A stretch of 64,000 nucleotides of DNA from Pelagicoccus enzymogenes (GCF_014803405.1 NZ_JACYFG010000006.1:193501-257500), one strand, 5' to 3'. Shown: positions 16,621-26,099, counted from the stretch's first letter. Program-made: numbers and translations. Notes: generated by a model not told the origin, from the letters alone.

Positions 16621-17355
16621 CTACAAAAAGTCAGCGATATCCGGAAGCTCCCTCGCTCGCTTGCCGCCGGATGCCGTCTTCAAGAAGGGATCTTTGGATA
16701 CATCACCCGCTATATCTTCCTCCCACTCATCCTCTTCGTCATCGTCTTCGAAGATTTCAGGCTTGTCGAATATGCGGCTGATGCGACGGGGTTGCGTATC
16801 CAAGACGAGGGAAGGATTCCCGACACGCCCTTTTTTGACGTATTCCCAAAGGCAGGGGAAACACTCCTCTTCATAGTGGTCGAGAAAGACTTTCATCTCC
16901 TTATTGCCAACGGTTTCGCGTCGCGCTAGCAGCACGACATCCGAAAAATGGATACAGCATTCGAACCAAGGAAACGCCTCTTTGTTTCCAATCGCGAGTT
17001 CGCTGTGCAACACGGTGATCACCCGTCCCAGCTCGCAACCGCTTTCAGGAAGCCAAGCGTGGAAGGCTTCCACGAAATCCGCAGGATCGGTCACCCCGTC
17101 CGCCACTAGAAAAACGAGATCCGTCCCCTCTTCCACGGTGCAACCGAGCTGCCCGTTTTCATAGACATAGGGAGCACTCGCCGCTTCGCGATGCTTCACC
17201 AGAAAGTCCGACGACGCAGCCTCCGCATCCTGGGAGCTGTGAAACAAGACCGACTTTTCTCCCTCTAACGAGCCGAACTCGACCAAGTCAGCGACAACGC
17301 GAAACTGGTCAGAACCTCTGCAACCGAGTACGAGATATACGATAGGCTTTGCCAT
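16621..17355 (-). CDS. Unknown protein with degenerate P-loop-like start and acidic tail
   Basis: I do not recognise this 244-residue family. It opens with a hydrophobic strand and a Gly-rich turn, KPIVYLVLGCRGSDQFRVV, which resembles a Walker A position but lacks the GKS/T. A Rossmann-like alternation follows, including TDLVFLVADGVTDPADF and RVITVLHSELAIGNKEAFPW, and then SDVVLLARRETVGNKEMKVF, which recalls the NKxD region of CobW-type GTPases. The last 55 residues hold a very acidic stretch (EDDDEEDEWEED). It starts 13 bp after aroC and is probably co-transcribed. A CobW/COG0523 relative that lost its P-loop is possible, but this is weak. Confidence 0.5.
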   Translation of the reverse strand: MAKPIVYLVLGCRGSDQFRVVADLVEFGSLEGEKSVLFHSSQDAEAASSDFLVKHREAASAPYVYENGQLGCTVEEGTDLVFLVADGVTDPADFVEAFHAWLPESGCELGRVITVLHSELAIGNKEAFPWFECCIHFSDVVLLARRETVGNKEMKVFLDHYEEECFPCLWEYVKKGRVGNPSLVLDTQPRRISRIFDKPEIFEDDDEEDEWEEDIAGDVSKDPFLKTASGGKRARELPDIADFL

Positions 17356-17368
17356 GGCAGAGCGGTTG

Positions 17369-18463
17369 TTAGTCTTCGAAGGAGAACAATCGGTTCTGGG
17401 CGTGCTGGCGCATCATGTGGTCTACGATTACCAGATTCGCCATCGCTTCCACGATTGGAATAGCGCGTGGCACGACACACGGGTCGTGGCGACCGCGCCC
17501 CATCAAGGTCGTCTCTTCGCCTTGCAAGTCGACTGTGGCCTGCTCCTGCAAGATCGTAGCAGTAGGCTTGAAGGCGATGCGGAAGACGACGTCTTCCCCG
17601 TTGGTGATGCCTCCCTGAACGCCACCGGAAAGATTCGTCTTGGTGCGAACCTGGCCGTCACGGTTTTCGAAAAGGTCGTTGTGCTCGGATCCTTTCAGCA
17701 AAGTGCCTTCAAATCCGCTGCCCACCTCGAAGCCTTTCGTGGCAGGAAGCGAGAGCATGGCTTTAGCAAGATCGGCTTCGAAACGGTCGAAAACCGGCTC
17801 CCCCAATCCCACTGGTAGATTGCGTATCCGACATTCAACGACGCCTCCCACGGAATCTCCCTTGGAACGAGCTTCCTTGATACGCTCGACCATGCTTTCC
17901 GCAGTTGCCGCATCCGGGCAACGAACGATGTTCGCCTCGATCGCTGCCTCTGAAATCTCAACGCCCTCGGGCATGCTGATGTCGTGGATCCGCGACACGT
18001 AGGCCAAGGTCTCAACCTGGGAGGTCAGCTTCAAAATTTTCTTTGCGATAGCGCCGGCAGCCACGCGTCCGATCGTCTCGCGGGCCGAGGACCGCCCCCC
18101 GCCTTCAGGGTTTCGGTGACCGTATTTTGTCTGGTAGGTGTAGTCCGCGTGCGAGGGGCGAAATTTCTCCTTCATCTCGGAGTAGGCGCCTGGGCGGGCA
18201 TCCTTGTTGAAGACGAGCATGGAAATGGGGGTTCCCGTCGTCTTGCCTTCGTAGACACCCGAAAGGATTTGCACCTGGTCGGCCTCCTTGCGCGGAGTCG
18301 TAATCTCGCTCTGTCCAGGACGGCGGCGGTCGAGCTCGGGCTGGATGTCAGCTTCGCTGAGCGGCAGGTTCGGAGGGCACCCGTCGATCACAACGCCGAC
18401 GCCGCCCCCGTGGCTCTCGCCCCAGGTACTGATCGTGAATAGCTTGCCGAAAGTGTTAGGCAT
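17369..18463 (-). CDS. aroC: Chorismate synthase
   Basis: This enzyme converts EPSP to chorismate, the last step of the shikimate pathway, using reduced FMN. The family signatures are clear: [20 protein letters not shown] at the start, [25 protein letters not shown] (about 103-127), and the C-terminal [20 protein letters not shown] (about 326-345) with its conserved Arg and His residues. The length (364 aa) is normal. It is followed closely by the unknown gene ending at 16621. Confidence 0.97.
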   Translation of the reverse strand: MPNTFGKLFTISTWGESHGGGVGVVIDGCPPNLPLSEADIQPELDRRRPGQSEITTPRKEADQVQILSGVYEGKTTGTPISMLVFNKDARPGAYSEMKEKFRPSHADYTYQTKYGHRNPEGGGRSSARETIGRVAAGAIAKKILKLTSQVETLAYVSRIHDISMPEGVEISEAAIEANIVRCPDAATAESMVERIKEARSKGDSVGGVVECRIRNLPVGLGEPVFDRFEADLAKAMLSLPATKGFEVGSGFEGTLLKGSEHNDLFENRDGQVRTKTNLSGGVQGGITNGEDVVFRIAFKPTATILQEQATVDLQGEETTLMGRGRHDPCVVPRAIPIVEAMANLVIVDHMMRQHAQNRLFSFED

Positions 18464-18731
18464 GGGCGGGACTGTACGAAGGTGCCCCTACGAATCAAGC
18501 CGCGATACGCCGCAATTATCGGGCGGGAAACGCTCACGGATCAAGTTGAGCCCAAGCCTGAAAACGGCCATTGGCGCGGCAAATGCGAAAAGCGGAGCCA
18601 CAATATTCAAATCAACCGCTCATCGCAGCCTCAGGGCCAAGGCAGGATCGCAGGGCATTGCAAAACGCACGACAAAGCCATCGACCACCTCCGCAAGCTG
18701 CACGAAACAGAACCGCAAAACCAAACTCGCT

Positions 18732-18896
18732 ATGCTCCAGATGTCATTCGCCTTTCTCGTGGTAGCTCTCCTCGCCGCCTTACTCGGCTTTTCCGGTATC
18801 GCGGGCACGGCCGCTGGCTTCGCTAAGATTCTGTTCGGAGTCTTTCTAGTGCTCTTCCTTATCTCACTGGTAGTCAGAACCTTGAACCGGACCTAG
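18732..18896 (+). CDS. Small DUF1328 (YtjA/UPF0391) membrane protein
   Basis: The 54-residue protein from ATG 18732 has two hydrophobic helices and the family core [23 protein letters not shown]1328 proteins are tiny inner-membrane proteins of unknown function, often induced by envelope or osmotic stress. It lies upstream of and in line with the MscS gene (54-bp gap), which fits a stress-related grouping. Confidence 0.8.
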   Translation: MLQMSFAFLVVALLAALLGFSGIAGTAAGFAKILFGVFLVLFLISLVVRTLNRT

Positions 18897-18950
18897 CTCC
18901 ATTCTCCGCTCAACCGTCGCCCTCGCGACCTTCACTCACATCCCACGAAG

Positions 18951-19859
18951 ATGAACGACGAAGCCGCGTCCTTTGAAGACGCCTACCACATCCTTATCGA
19001 GAAGCTGGTCCGCTGGTACGAGCTGCTAGTGAGCCACCTTCCGAACGCGGTCGCCGCCCTCGCCATTTTCGGGGTTTTCTTCCTCATGGCTTCCATCGCC
19101 CGCCGCGTGGGCGAGCGCCTGTTCGCTCGGGCCTTCGACACGGGAGCCATCGCACAGCTTGTCTCGACCATCTTGAAGATCGCCATCCTTCTGCTTGGCC
19201 TCTTCATCGGACTCGGGGTGCTTGGCCTGCAAAAAACAGTGCTTAGCCTCCTCGCCGGCGCGGGGATCGTCGGCATCGCCCTCGGTTTCGCGTTTCAGGA
19301 CCTCGCGGAAAACCTGATCGCCGGCATCACCATGGGAATCCGAAAACCCTTCAAGACAGGGGACCTGATCGAGACGCACGGAGAGCTTGGCCACGTGCAA
19401 AGCCTCAACCTGCGCAACTCGATTCTCATCAACTTCAGCGGTCAGCGAATCATCATTCCCAACAAGGAGGTTTTCCAAAACAAGCTCGTCAACTACTCCC
19501 AAACCGGAGAGCGACGCGTAGAAATCTCCGTCGGAATCTCCTTCGACTCCGACATCGAAAACGCCGCCAAGGTCGCCAAAGAAGCCATCGAGGCCGACTG
19601 CGGCGACTGGCTCCACCCAGATAAGGAAGTCGAAGCCTACGCTCTCAGCTTTGACGCCTCCAGCATCGGACTGAAGGTTCGCTACTGGATCAAGTATCCG
19701 GGCGAAAAGACCTACTACGCGGCCATCCACGACGGAGTCGCGTCCATCAGGGAAGCGTTCCGCGAACATGAAATCGAGATCCCCTTTCCCGTCCGCACGC
19801 TGCAAACCAGCGAAAGACTCGCCCTGGAGATTCAGGAGAAGGAGTACGCCCATTCCTGA
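18951..19859 (+). CDS. MscS-type mechanosensitive channel
   Basis: The 302-residue protein is of small MscS size. Three predicted helices fall at about 25-55, 67-92 and 95-125. The pore-lining TM3 motif AGAGIVGIALGFAFQDLAENLIAGI (95-119) and the beta domain start RKPFKTGDLIETHGELGHV are diagnostic. The soluble vestibule (RRVEISVGISFDSDIENA and on) follows. Such channels open on hypo-osmotic shock to release solutes. A putative lipoprotein gene lies 43 bp downstream. Confidence 0.92.
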   Translation: MNDEAASFEDAYHILIEKLVRWYELLVSHLPNAVAALAIFGVFFLMASIARRVGERLFARAFDTGAIAQLVSTILKIAILLLGLFIGLGVLGLQKTVLSLLAGAGIVGIALGFAFQDLAENLIAGITMGIRKPFKTGDLIETHGELGHVQSLNLRNSILINFSGQRIIIPNKEVFQNKLVNYSQTGERRVEISVGISFDSDIENAAKVAKEAIEADCGDWLHPDKEVEAYALSFDASSIGLKVRYWIKYPGEKTYYAAIHDGVASIREAFREHEIEIPFPVRTLQTSERLALEIQEKEYAHS

Positions 19860-19902
19860 ACAAAGCAAAATTTCGTCACAACAACATCCAACCAAAAATA
19901 CT

Positions 19903-20109
19903 ATGAAAAATAAGATCAAAACACTACTCGCCGCTCTCTTCGCCTCCGCTTCGCTCCTAGCCTTCGCCGGCTGCAGCAGCGACAGCGACGTCGGAGACAG
20001 CCTGGAAGAAGCCGCAGACGAGGCGAAGGACGCCACCAAGGATGCAGCCGAAGAAGTGAAGGAAGCCGGCGAAGAGATAGCCGACGGCGTGAAGGACGCC
20101 ACCAACTAA
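19903..20109 (+). CDS. Small acidic-basic helical lipoprotein
   Basis: The 68-residue protein has a lipoprotein signal: MKNKIKTLLAALFASASLLAF then AGC with Cys24 as the lipidated residue. The mature part is an amphipathic, Ala/Glu/Lys/Asp-rich helix with an approximate 11-residue periodicity (EEAADEAKDATKDAAEEVKE), like entericidin-like or LEA-like envelope proteins. It probably shares a transcript with the MscS gene and ends at a strong terminator. The function is unknown. Confidence 0.75.
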   Translation: MKNKIKTLLAALFASASLLAFAGCSSDSDVGDSLEEAADEAKDATKDAAEEVKEAGEEIADGVKDATN

Positions 20110-20132
20110 CTCGAAATTCCATAACGAAACAC

Positions 20133-20165
20133 AAAAAGGCAGCGACCTCGGTCGCTGCCTTTTCC
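20133..20165. terminator. Bidirectional terminator
   Basis: The stem AAAAAGGCAGCGACC / GGTCGCTGCCTTTT lies between the lipoprotein gene and the convergent cysE. Confidence 0.9.
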
Positions 20166-20186
20166 ATATCCAAAATCCTATTACAT

Positions 20187-20215
20187 GTAGGAAGGTCGGC
20201 CGCTTCGCCGACGCC
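20187..20215. repeat. REP-like element, family B/C variant
   Basis: GTAGGAAGGTCGGCCGCTTCGCCGACGCC contains the palindrome GTCGGC-CGCTTC-GCCGAC. It lies between the terminator and the cysE stop and resembles the REP arms near the RAYT gene. Confidence 0.5.
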
Positions 20216-20228
20216 ATTTGCTACCTGT

Positions 20229-21053
20229 CTAAACTTGGTAATCCAGAGGTTCTTCGCTCATGGACTCGCCGCTTTCGATTTGCTGGTTCATCCCCAGAGC
20301 CGGCGAGCTCTCTCCGCAGGTGCCAACCGTCTTCGCCGGAACGCCCACCACCGTGCAGTGCGGCTTCACCGAACGCAGCACAACGCTGCCAGCGCCGATC
20401 TTGGCCCCCTCGCCGATCGTTATGTTGCCCAGCACCTTGGCACCGGCCGCTATCAGCACTCCGTTGCCCACCTTCGGGTGACGATCTCCCCGCTCCTTGC
20501 CGGTACCCCCCAGGGTAACGTTGTGCAGCAAGGAAACGTTGTCTCCCACCACCGCCGTTTCCCCAATGACGACCCCAGTCGCATGGTCGATCAAGATCCC
20601 CTTGCCGATCGTAGCGGCGGGGTGGATATCCACTCCGAACGTACGCGAAATCAACGACTGGAGATAAAGCGCCAAAGGACGGCGATCATCGTACCAGAGG
20701 TGGTTTGCGAACCGGTACGCCGAAAGGGCGCTGAAGCCCTTGAAAAACAAAAAAGGAGAAAGGTACCCGTTGGCTGCCGGGTCGCGATCCCGGACCGCTT
20801 GCAAATCGATGCGGATCGCCTCCCGCAACTTCTCGTCTTCCTCGAAAATTTCTAGGAACAGGTCGCGCAGGGTGATGCTCGGCAAAATCTCGTCCTTCAA
20901 CTTGGAAGCCAAGGTGTAGCTCAAAGCCGATTCCAAGGACTTCTGTCCGAGGATGGTTTCCTGGAGATAGGCCACCAGCAAGCGTTCCGAGTCCGCCGCC
21001 GCTTCCGCCTCCTCGCGCAGAGATTTCCAGATTGCTTCAAGTTGTTCTGTCAT
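20229..21053 (-). CDS. cysE: Serine O-acetyltransferase
   Basis: This enzyme makes O-acetylserine from serine and acetyl-CoA for cysteine synthesis. After the helical N-terminal domain (DLQAVRDRDPAANGYLSPFL, about 83-102), the left-handed beta-helix hexapeptide region runs from about residue 140: FGVDIHPAATIGKGILIDHA, GVVIGETAVVGDNV and LHNVTLGGTGKERGDRHPKV. The His and Asp of the active site lie in these turns. The C-terminal tail is longer than usual and lacks the canonical terminal Ile (it ends DYQV), so binding to the sulfhydrylase CysK is uncertain. Confidence 0.93.
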   Translation of the reverse strand: MTEQLEAIWKSLREEAEAAADSERLLVAYLQETILGQKSLESALSYTLASKLKDEILPSITLRDLFLEIFEEDEKLREAIRIDLQAVRDRDPAANGYLSPFLFFKGFSALSAYRFANHLWYDDRRPLALYLQSLISRTFGVDIHPAATIGKGILIDHATGVVIGETAVVGDNVSLLHNVTLGGTGKERGDRHPKVGNGVLIAAGAKVLGNITIGEGAKIGAGSVVLRSVKPHCTVVGVPAKTVGTCGESSPALGMNQQIESGESMSEEPLDYQV

Positions 21054-21299
21054 AGGGCCCTTTTCCAGTTGGAACGCGGACAGTAGGAGTCGGACTGCGC
21101 CGCGCCAAACGAAATCTCCGAGCCAATTTCCCTGCGATTCCCCGAAGTTTAAAAACTTGTCGCATATTTCTGTGACAATTAGCCGACCGCATAGCGTCCA
21201 TACTCGCGTCCTGCAAAGCTAGGAAACATTAATCTATTACTGGACTTTTACGCCTTTGCCCATTGTTTCACATCAAACTTCACGAAACCAACTAGAATC

Positions 21300-22319
21300 A
21301 TGATAAGACTATCATCTCTCAGCCTCGCCGCGGCACTACTTGTGAGCTTCGCGTCAGCAGACACCATCGTCACAAAAGACGGATCGACCATCAACGGTAA
21401 GGTCCTCGGCATCGACGGAGGCAAGATCTCGCTCAAGACCGACTTCGCTGGAAAAATCACCATCGACCAAAAGTTGGTCGAATCCATCAGCACCGACGAA
21501 GACGTCGCCCTTTCCCTGGAAGACGGCACCGTCGTGCAAGGTCCTGTTAGCGGTCAAGGCGGTTCGCTCGTCGTGAAAGGCGCCAACGGTACCGTCACCA
21601 GCACCGTCGCCTCCATCGACGAAACCTGGATGCCTGGCCAAAAGAGCCCCAGCCAAATCGCAGCCGAACGCAAGTGGGCCTACGAGGCCGCCTTCGACCT
21701 CACCGGCAAGAGCGGCAACAAGGACTCGACCGGCATGGGCACTCAGTTCCGCGCCACCTTGGCTGGAGAGCAAGATACCCTCGCCTTCTTCGCCCGCGCC
21801 AACTTCCAGGAAGTAGACGGAGACAAGAGCGCTGACGAAGCCCGCGGCGGCGTCGACTACGCCAACAACTTCGGCAAGAACTACAACTGGTACGTCCGTA
21901 CCGAGTTCGGCTACGACGCCATCAAGGACATCGACCAGTTCTTCACCGTCGCAGCCGGTTTCGGCTACGGCTTCTTCAATACCGACACCCGCAAGCTCAA
22001 CGTCCGCGCCGGTCTCGGTTACCTCTCCGAAAACTACGGCGTCAAGCCAGACCTCAGCGCTGCGAGCTTCGACCTCGGACTCACTCACAGAGAAAAGCTG
22101 AAGTGGGGTACATGGACCAACCGCGCCACTTACACTCCGACCCTCGAAGACTTCGGCAACTTCCGCCTCGTGTACGACACGAGCCTTGAGCTTCCGCTCA
22201 AGTCCGAGGGATGGAGCGTGCGTACCGGTCTCAACTTCGACTACAACAGCGAAGTCATCGGCACCGAGAAGGAACTCGATACCACCTACTACATTCGCAT
22301 GGTCTTGAAGTGGCTCTAA
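21300..22319 (+). CDS. DUF481 family outer-membrane beta-barrel protein, paralog 2
   Basis: The 339-residue protein has a signal peptide (MIRLSSLSLAAALLVSFASA), a small beta domain with two similar halves (TIVTKDGSTINGKVLGIDGG and VALSLEDGTVVQGPVSGQGG, about 22-100), and a barrel region with alternating aromatic strands ending MVLKWL. It has the same plan as the protein at 4520-5596 but without the acidic linker. The family is linked to salt or envelope stress, but no direct function is known. It has a strong terminator and stands alone. Confidence 0.75.
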   Translation: MIRLSSLSLAAALLVSFASADTIVTKDGSTINGKVLGIDGGKISLKTDFAGKITIDQKLVESISTDEDVALSLEDGTVVQGPVSGQGGSLVVKGANGTVTSTVASIDETWMPGQKSPSQIAAERKWAYEAAFDLTGKSGNKDSTGMGTQFRATLAGEQDTLAFFARANFQEVDGDKSADEARGGVDYANNFGKNYNWYVRTEFGYDAIKDIDQFFTVAAGFGYGFFNTDTRKLNVRAGLGYLSENYGVKPDLSAASFDLGLTHREKLKWGTWTNRATYTPTLEDFGNFRLVYDTSLELPLKSEGWSVRTGLNFDYNSEVIGTEKELDTTYYIRMVLKWL

Positions 22320-22349
22320 GCTCTTCCACCAGAAACAAATTTCAATCCG

Positions 22350-22386
22350 AAGCCGCGTTCCCTCAGGGACGCGGCTTTTTCTTTTG
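22350..22386 (+). terminator. Rho-independent terminator
   Basis: The stem AAGCCGCGTTCCCT / (C)AGGGACGCGGCTT is followed by TTTCTTTT, directly after the DUF481 gene. Confidence 0.9.
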
Positions 22387-22389
22387 CCC

Positions 22390-22416
22390 AAGGTGGAACA
22401 GCCGCTCCGCGGGTGT
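22390..22416. repeat. REP element, family B
   Basis: AAGGTGGAACAGCCGCTCCGCGGGTGT differs by a few bases from the REP right arm at 16588-16612. Confidence 0.65.
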
Positions 22417-22481
22417 CCCTCAGGCTCCAGCGCTTCACTCTGCCGTCCCTGAAACGCCTCGTCTCCGCAGGCGTGAACACC

Positions 22482-23627
22482 TCAAATTCCAGCCTCCCAA
22501 GCTCCACTTTCCAGCCCCAAAAAGAGAGCCATCGCCTCGACCTCAGCTTCCGCCAAACTTCGAAACGCTTTCCCGCGAGGACGCTTGCCCACGTATCCAA
22601 AATCTACTTTCAAGCGCCCACTTTCCACCTTGGCATTCGCCCAACCAATCACTCGGTCCACCCAGAGCAACGGCATCGCATAGTAGCCACGCTCCCGCTT
22701 AGCGGCAGGCACATAAGCTTCAAAGCGATAGCTCCAACCCCAAAGCTGCTCGAAGCGTTCCCGATTCCGCACCAAAGGGTCGAAAGGCGCCAAGATTCGC
22801 ACTCGCTCCGGCACCTCCTCGTTCTGCCATTCCTCGCGTATCCAAACATAGGGAACCCCTTCGACCTCAAGAGCGTGAAGCGCCCCCTCCTCCAGCAAGC
22901 GGTTCACTAAATCCAAGCGTTCTTTCCGCGTATCCAAAAGTTGCCGATGGTAGCCCAACTCTTGGAGAAGGAAACGCGCCGATGTGGGTCCAAAAACATG
23001 CGCCGTCGTCAAGAGGAGATTTCGATATCGCTCGACCGGAGAAAGCGGAGCGTCTACTCCCTTGGGTGGCACTTGGTAAACGCGCACTCCATTATCCCGA
23101 CGACACACCCTCAAAAATCCGTCGTCGTGCAAGTCTTCAAGAATGCGCTTGGTCGCCTTTGAACGACCACCCCAATAATTCCGCACCGACTCCTTTCCGA
23201 ACCGCTCGTCCAAATCCCGAGGGTGAACGTCGCCGCGTTCAGCGACCGCAGCCAATACTTCGCGTTCACGTTCTCCCAGCTCCGCAGTCGATCGCCTGCT
23301 CGCGCTTCGCCAAACATCCGGGCGCATGAACCCATAAGCAAAAAGGTATCCTTCCTCCGCCTCCATCTTGGGAAACTGACGCTCAAACTCACCCGCCGCA
23401 TACCCCGCAACCCGCTGCCGCAAGATCAAGTCCTGAGCTCTGGCTGGACAGCGAATGGGATCCGCCTGCACAAACGCCAGCTCCGCCAAAGCTGTATCCA
23501 GATCCGGATACATCGAAAAAGAGCCAGCAACCACACGTCGCCTGAATTCCGCGAGCCCCAGTTTTTCAACGTAGGGCGGCGCTTTGACTCGCGAACGCGC
23601 TGCAAGATCCCCGCGACCCTTCGTCAC
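22482..23627 (-). CDS. YcaQ/AlkX-like DNA glycosylase (winged-helix HTH_42 family)
   Basis: The 381-residue protein belongs to the family of E. coli YcaQ, which unhooks interstrand DNA crosslinks. The catalytic QxD motif is present as FVQADPIRCPARAQDLIL (about 53-70), followed by three tandem winged-helix-like segments, with PFDPLVRNRERFEQLWGWSY and YAMPLLWVDRVIGWAN as later family blocks. It starts with GTG at 23627 that overlaps the feoB TGA (GTGA), so translation is probably coupled to feoB. A downstream start is possible. Two copies of the CGTATCCAA motif lie inside the gene. Confidence 0.82.
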   Translation of the reverse strand: MTKGRGDLAARSRVKAPPYVEKLGLAEFRRRVVAGSFSMYPDLDTALAELAFVQADPIRCPARAQDLILRQRVAGYAAGEFERQFPKMEAEEGYLFAYGFMRPDVWRSASRRSTAELGEREREVLAAVAERGDVHPRDLDERFGKESVRNYWGGRSKATKRILEDLHDDGFLRVCRRDNGVRVYQVPPKGVDAPLSPVERYRNLLLTTAHVFGPTSARFLLQELGYHRQLLDTRKERLDLVNRLLEEGALHALEVEGVPYVWIREEWQNEEVPERVRILAPFDPLVRNRERFEQLWGWSYRFEAYVPAAKRERGYYAMPLLWVDRVIGWANAKVESGRLKVDFGYVGKRPRGKAFRSLAEAEVEAMALFLGLESGAWEAGI

Positions 23628-25813
23628 AACAAACTACCAAGCTGGTAGACCAACACCGCGGCGACCCATGCCAAAGTCGTCATGAAAACGAAAGAGAACA
23701 CGCCATACTTCCAGCTCGTCTCTTGCGAAATGATAGCGACGGTAGCGCCGCACTGCTGGCAGAGCGCGAAGAACACCATGATAGCCGAAACCACAGGGAT
23801 CGTAAAGATCGGCTGCCCTGCCCTCTCGCCCTCCTGCCACTTCTGGTTCGCCATTACGTCACGCAGGTCGCCGCTCTCCTCGTCGACATCGCCGCCTAGG
23901 CTGTAGATGATTCCCAAGGTCGAAATAATGACCTCACGCGCCGGGAAGCTGGCAATCACCCCAACCGTGATCTTCCAGTCGAAGCCAGCCCAAGCGAAAA
24001 CGGGCTGTACCGTTTTCCCTATCCTTCCCAAGTAACTCTGCTCGATGTAGGCGGAATCAATCTTACGTTCGAGGGCGGCCGCAGATTCTTCGTCCGCCTC
24101 GAGCAAGGCCTCCACTTCAGCCGTAGTCATTCCCTTCTCCGCCGCCGCGTTGGCGACGTATTCAAGCCTTACTTGCTCTGCAAGCTCCTCGCTGCGCGGG
24201 AAGTACAGCAAGGCCCAGATGACGATGGTGATTGCAAAGATGACGGTGCCCGCGTTCTTGACGAACTCCTTCCCCTGGGTGTACATGCGCATCAAAACGT
24301 CGCGAACCTTCGGCACTTGGTAAGACGGCATTTCGAGAACAAAAGGCTGAGGCGGAATCTTGAGGATGTATTTGTTCGCAACATACACGAACGGCATGGC
24401 TACCAAGAGCCCGACAAAGTGCATGGCAAACAAGCTGGCACCAGCGACGGCCGCTCCGTAGCGCGGTTCGATAAAAGCTCCGATCATCAGCACGTAAACC
24501 GGCAAACGAGCCGAGCAGCTCATGAACGGCGCGAGCAAGATCGTGATGACCCGGGCCTTGGGATCCTGAATGGTGCGCGTCGCCATCACGCCTGGAATGG
24601 CGCAAGCATAGCTGGAGAGCAGCGGCACGAAACTTTTGCCAGACAGGCCGCACCAACTGAAAAGCTTGTCCATCAGAAAAGCCGCTCGAGCCATGTATCC
24701 AGTATCTTCCAACAAGGTTATGAAGAAGAAAAGGATCAGGATTTGCGGGAGAAAGATGACAACCGCTCCCACGCCTTCCACGATACCATCCGTGGCCAAG
24801 CTCTGCAGCATGGGCCATTGGGTAAGAAAGCTTCCCACTTGATCCTGCACCAGCCCCTTCCCCGCGTCGATCAAGTCCATAAACGGCCCTGCCCAACTGT
24901 AGACCGATTGGAAGACCACGTACATCAATCCAAGAAAAGCGAGCAAGCCCCAGACCTTGTGCGTCAGGATAGAGTCGATCGACTCGCTTCCGCTCCCCGT
25001 CCGGGTCGTATCCAATTCGATGCAAGGGGCGATTCTCTCCTTAATCTGCCGGTACAGCAAAACCGTTTCCGCATTGCCCGGATTCAAGCCTCCTTTGAAA
25101 AGCTTCTGCCGCCCCGCCTCGATCGCATTCCCAGCTTCTTCCGAGCTGGCGCCCTGCCGCACGAAAAAACTGCGATCCTCGTCGAAGACGCTACGGTGCA
25201 AGACCGCTCGCGTCGCCTTGGGCTGCACCGATTCCGGCAAAGCGGAGCGGGCTGCCTCCAAGGCAGCCTCCACCGACTTGGGCCACTCGGCCTCGACCAT
25301 GTGCGGCTTCGAGACCAACGCCCCCGCCACGACTTCCTTGAGCTCGGTGATGCCCTCGGCTCGAGCAGCGGAAATAGGCACTACCGGGACGCCCAATGCC
25401 TGGCCCAGGGCCTTCATGTCGATGCGGATGTTTCGCTTGCGAGCCGAATCCCAATGATTGACCGCGACCACCATGGGGATACCCAATTGGGCAGTCTGGT
25501 AGGCGAGAAACAAATTCCGTTGCAGGTTGGTGGCATCGGCGATGAAGAGCACCAGGTCCGGACGTTCCACCGTCTCCATCTCCCCCAACAAAGCATCTAC
25601 AACCACCCGTTCGTCCGGCGAGTCCGCCGCCAGGCTGTAGGTCCCCGGCAGGTCTATGATTTCGGCAATGTTCTTGCCGTACACCATGCGACCCACCTTG
25701 CGCTGGACCGTCACGCCCGGATAGTTGCCCACCTTCTGGCGCAGCCCCGTGAGGCAATTGAAAAGAGTGCTCTTGCCCGTGTTTGGGTTTCCTAGAAGAG
25801 CAATTCGTACCAT
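23624..25813 (-). CDS. feoB: Ferrous iron transport protein B
   Basis: The 729-residue inner-membrane Fe(II) transporter starts at ATG 25813, chosen because GAGGG precedes it closely; a GTG at 25846 would add 11 residues. The N-terminal G-domain has G1 LLGNPNTGKSTLFN, switch G2 VGNYPGVTVQRK, G3 DLPGTYSL and G4 VNHWD (Asn/Asp; the usual Lys-Asp form is NxxD). Two Gate domains follow, with AAFLMDKLFSWCGLSGKSFVP and FPAREVIISTLGI. The cytoplasmic helical part carries an insertion rich in Glu and Ala (about 545-580). feoA lies 58 bp upstream, and a Fur-like palindrome lies before feoA. Confidence 0.95.
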   Translation of the reverse strand: MVRIALLGNPNTGKSTLFNCLTGLRQKVGNYPGVTVQRKVGRMVYGKNIAEIIDLPGTYSLAADSPDERVVVDALLGEMETVERPDLVLFIADATNLQRNLFLAYQTAQLGIPMVVAVNHWDSARKRNIRIDMKALGQALGVPVVPISAARAEGITELKEVVAGALVSKPHMVEAEWPKSVEAALEAARSALPESVQPKATRAVLHRSVFDEDRSFFVRQGASSEEAGNAIEAGRQKLFKGGLNPGNAETVLLYRQIKERIAPCIELDTTRTGSGSESIDSILTHKVWGLLAFLGLMYVVFQSVYSWAGPFMDLIDAGKGLVQDQVGSFLTQWPMLQSLATDGIVEGVGAVVIFLPQILILFFFITLLEDTGYMARAAFLMDKLFSWCGLSGKSFVPLLSSYACAIPGVMATRTIQDPKARVITILLAPFMSCSARLPVYVLMIGAFIEPRYGAAVAGASLFAMHFVGLLVAMPFVYVANKYILKIPPQPFVLEMPSYQVPKVRDVLMRMYTQGKEFVKNAGTVIFAITIVIWALLYFPRSEELAEQVRLEYVANAAAEKGMTTAEVEALLEADEESAAALERKIDSAYIEQSYLGRIGKTVQPVFAWAGFDWKITVGVIASFPAREVIISTLGIIYSLGGDVDEESGDLRDVMANQKWQEGERAGQPIFTIPVVSAIMVFFALCQQCGATVAIISQETSWKYGVFSFVFMTTLAWVAAVLVYQLGSLL

Positions 25814-25871
25814 TCCGCCCTCGGACGGGATTTTTTCATCTGCCACAATCTGAATGCGTCGAAACTCGAAG

Positions 25872-26099
25872 CTAAATCGCCTGCACCGTGATCTGGGCCG
25901 CGTCCACCCGACGCAAGCTGAGATGGCGCCCATCCACTTCCAATGCGATAGGATCGCCCAGAGGAGCCGCCTTCACGAATCTCACCGTCGTCCCCGGCAT
26001 CAGTCCCAGCTCCATCAAGCGCCTCGCCGCAGCGAAACGCGGCATGTAGCAACTAATGCGAGCGGACTGTCCCTGAGTAAGATCGTTAAGCGTTTTCAA
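25872..26099 (-). CDS. feoA: Ferrous iron transport protein A
   Basis: The 75-residue SH3-like cytoplasmic partner of FeoB carries the family motif RRLMELGLMPGTTVRFVKAAPLGDPIALEV. The start is TTG at 26099 with AGGGGAG eight bases upstream on the minus strand; no ATG is available. It is followed by feoB and preceded by a divergent Cys-rich small gene. Confidence 0.92.
   Translation of the reverse strand: MKTLNDLTQGQSARISCYMPRFAAARRLMELGLMPGTTVRFVKAAPLGDPIALEVDGRHLSLRRVDAAQITVQAI

Noticed and set aside
21354-22391. 345-codon frame opposite the DUF481 gene
   Set aside because: No family features; it is the reverse of a clearly coding strand.
24173-25795. 540-codon frame opposite feoB
   Set aside because: It is rich in Arg/His/Gln with no motif and lies entirely antisense to FeoB.
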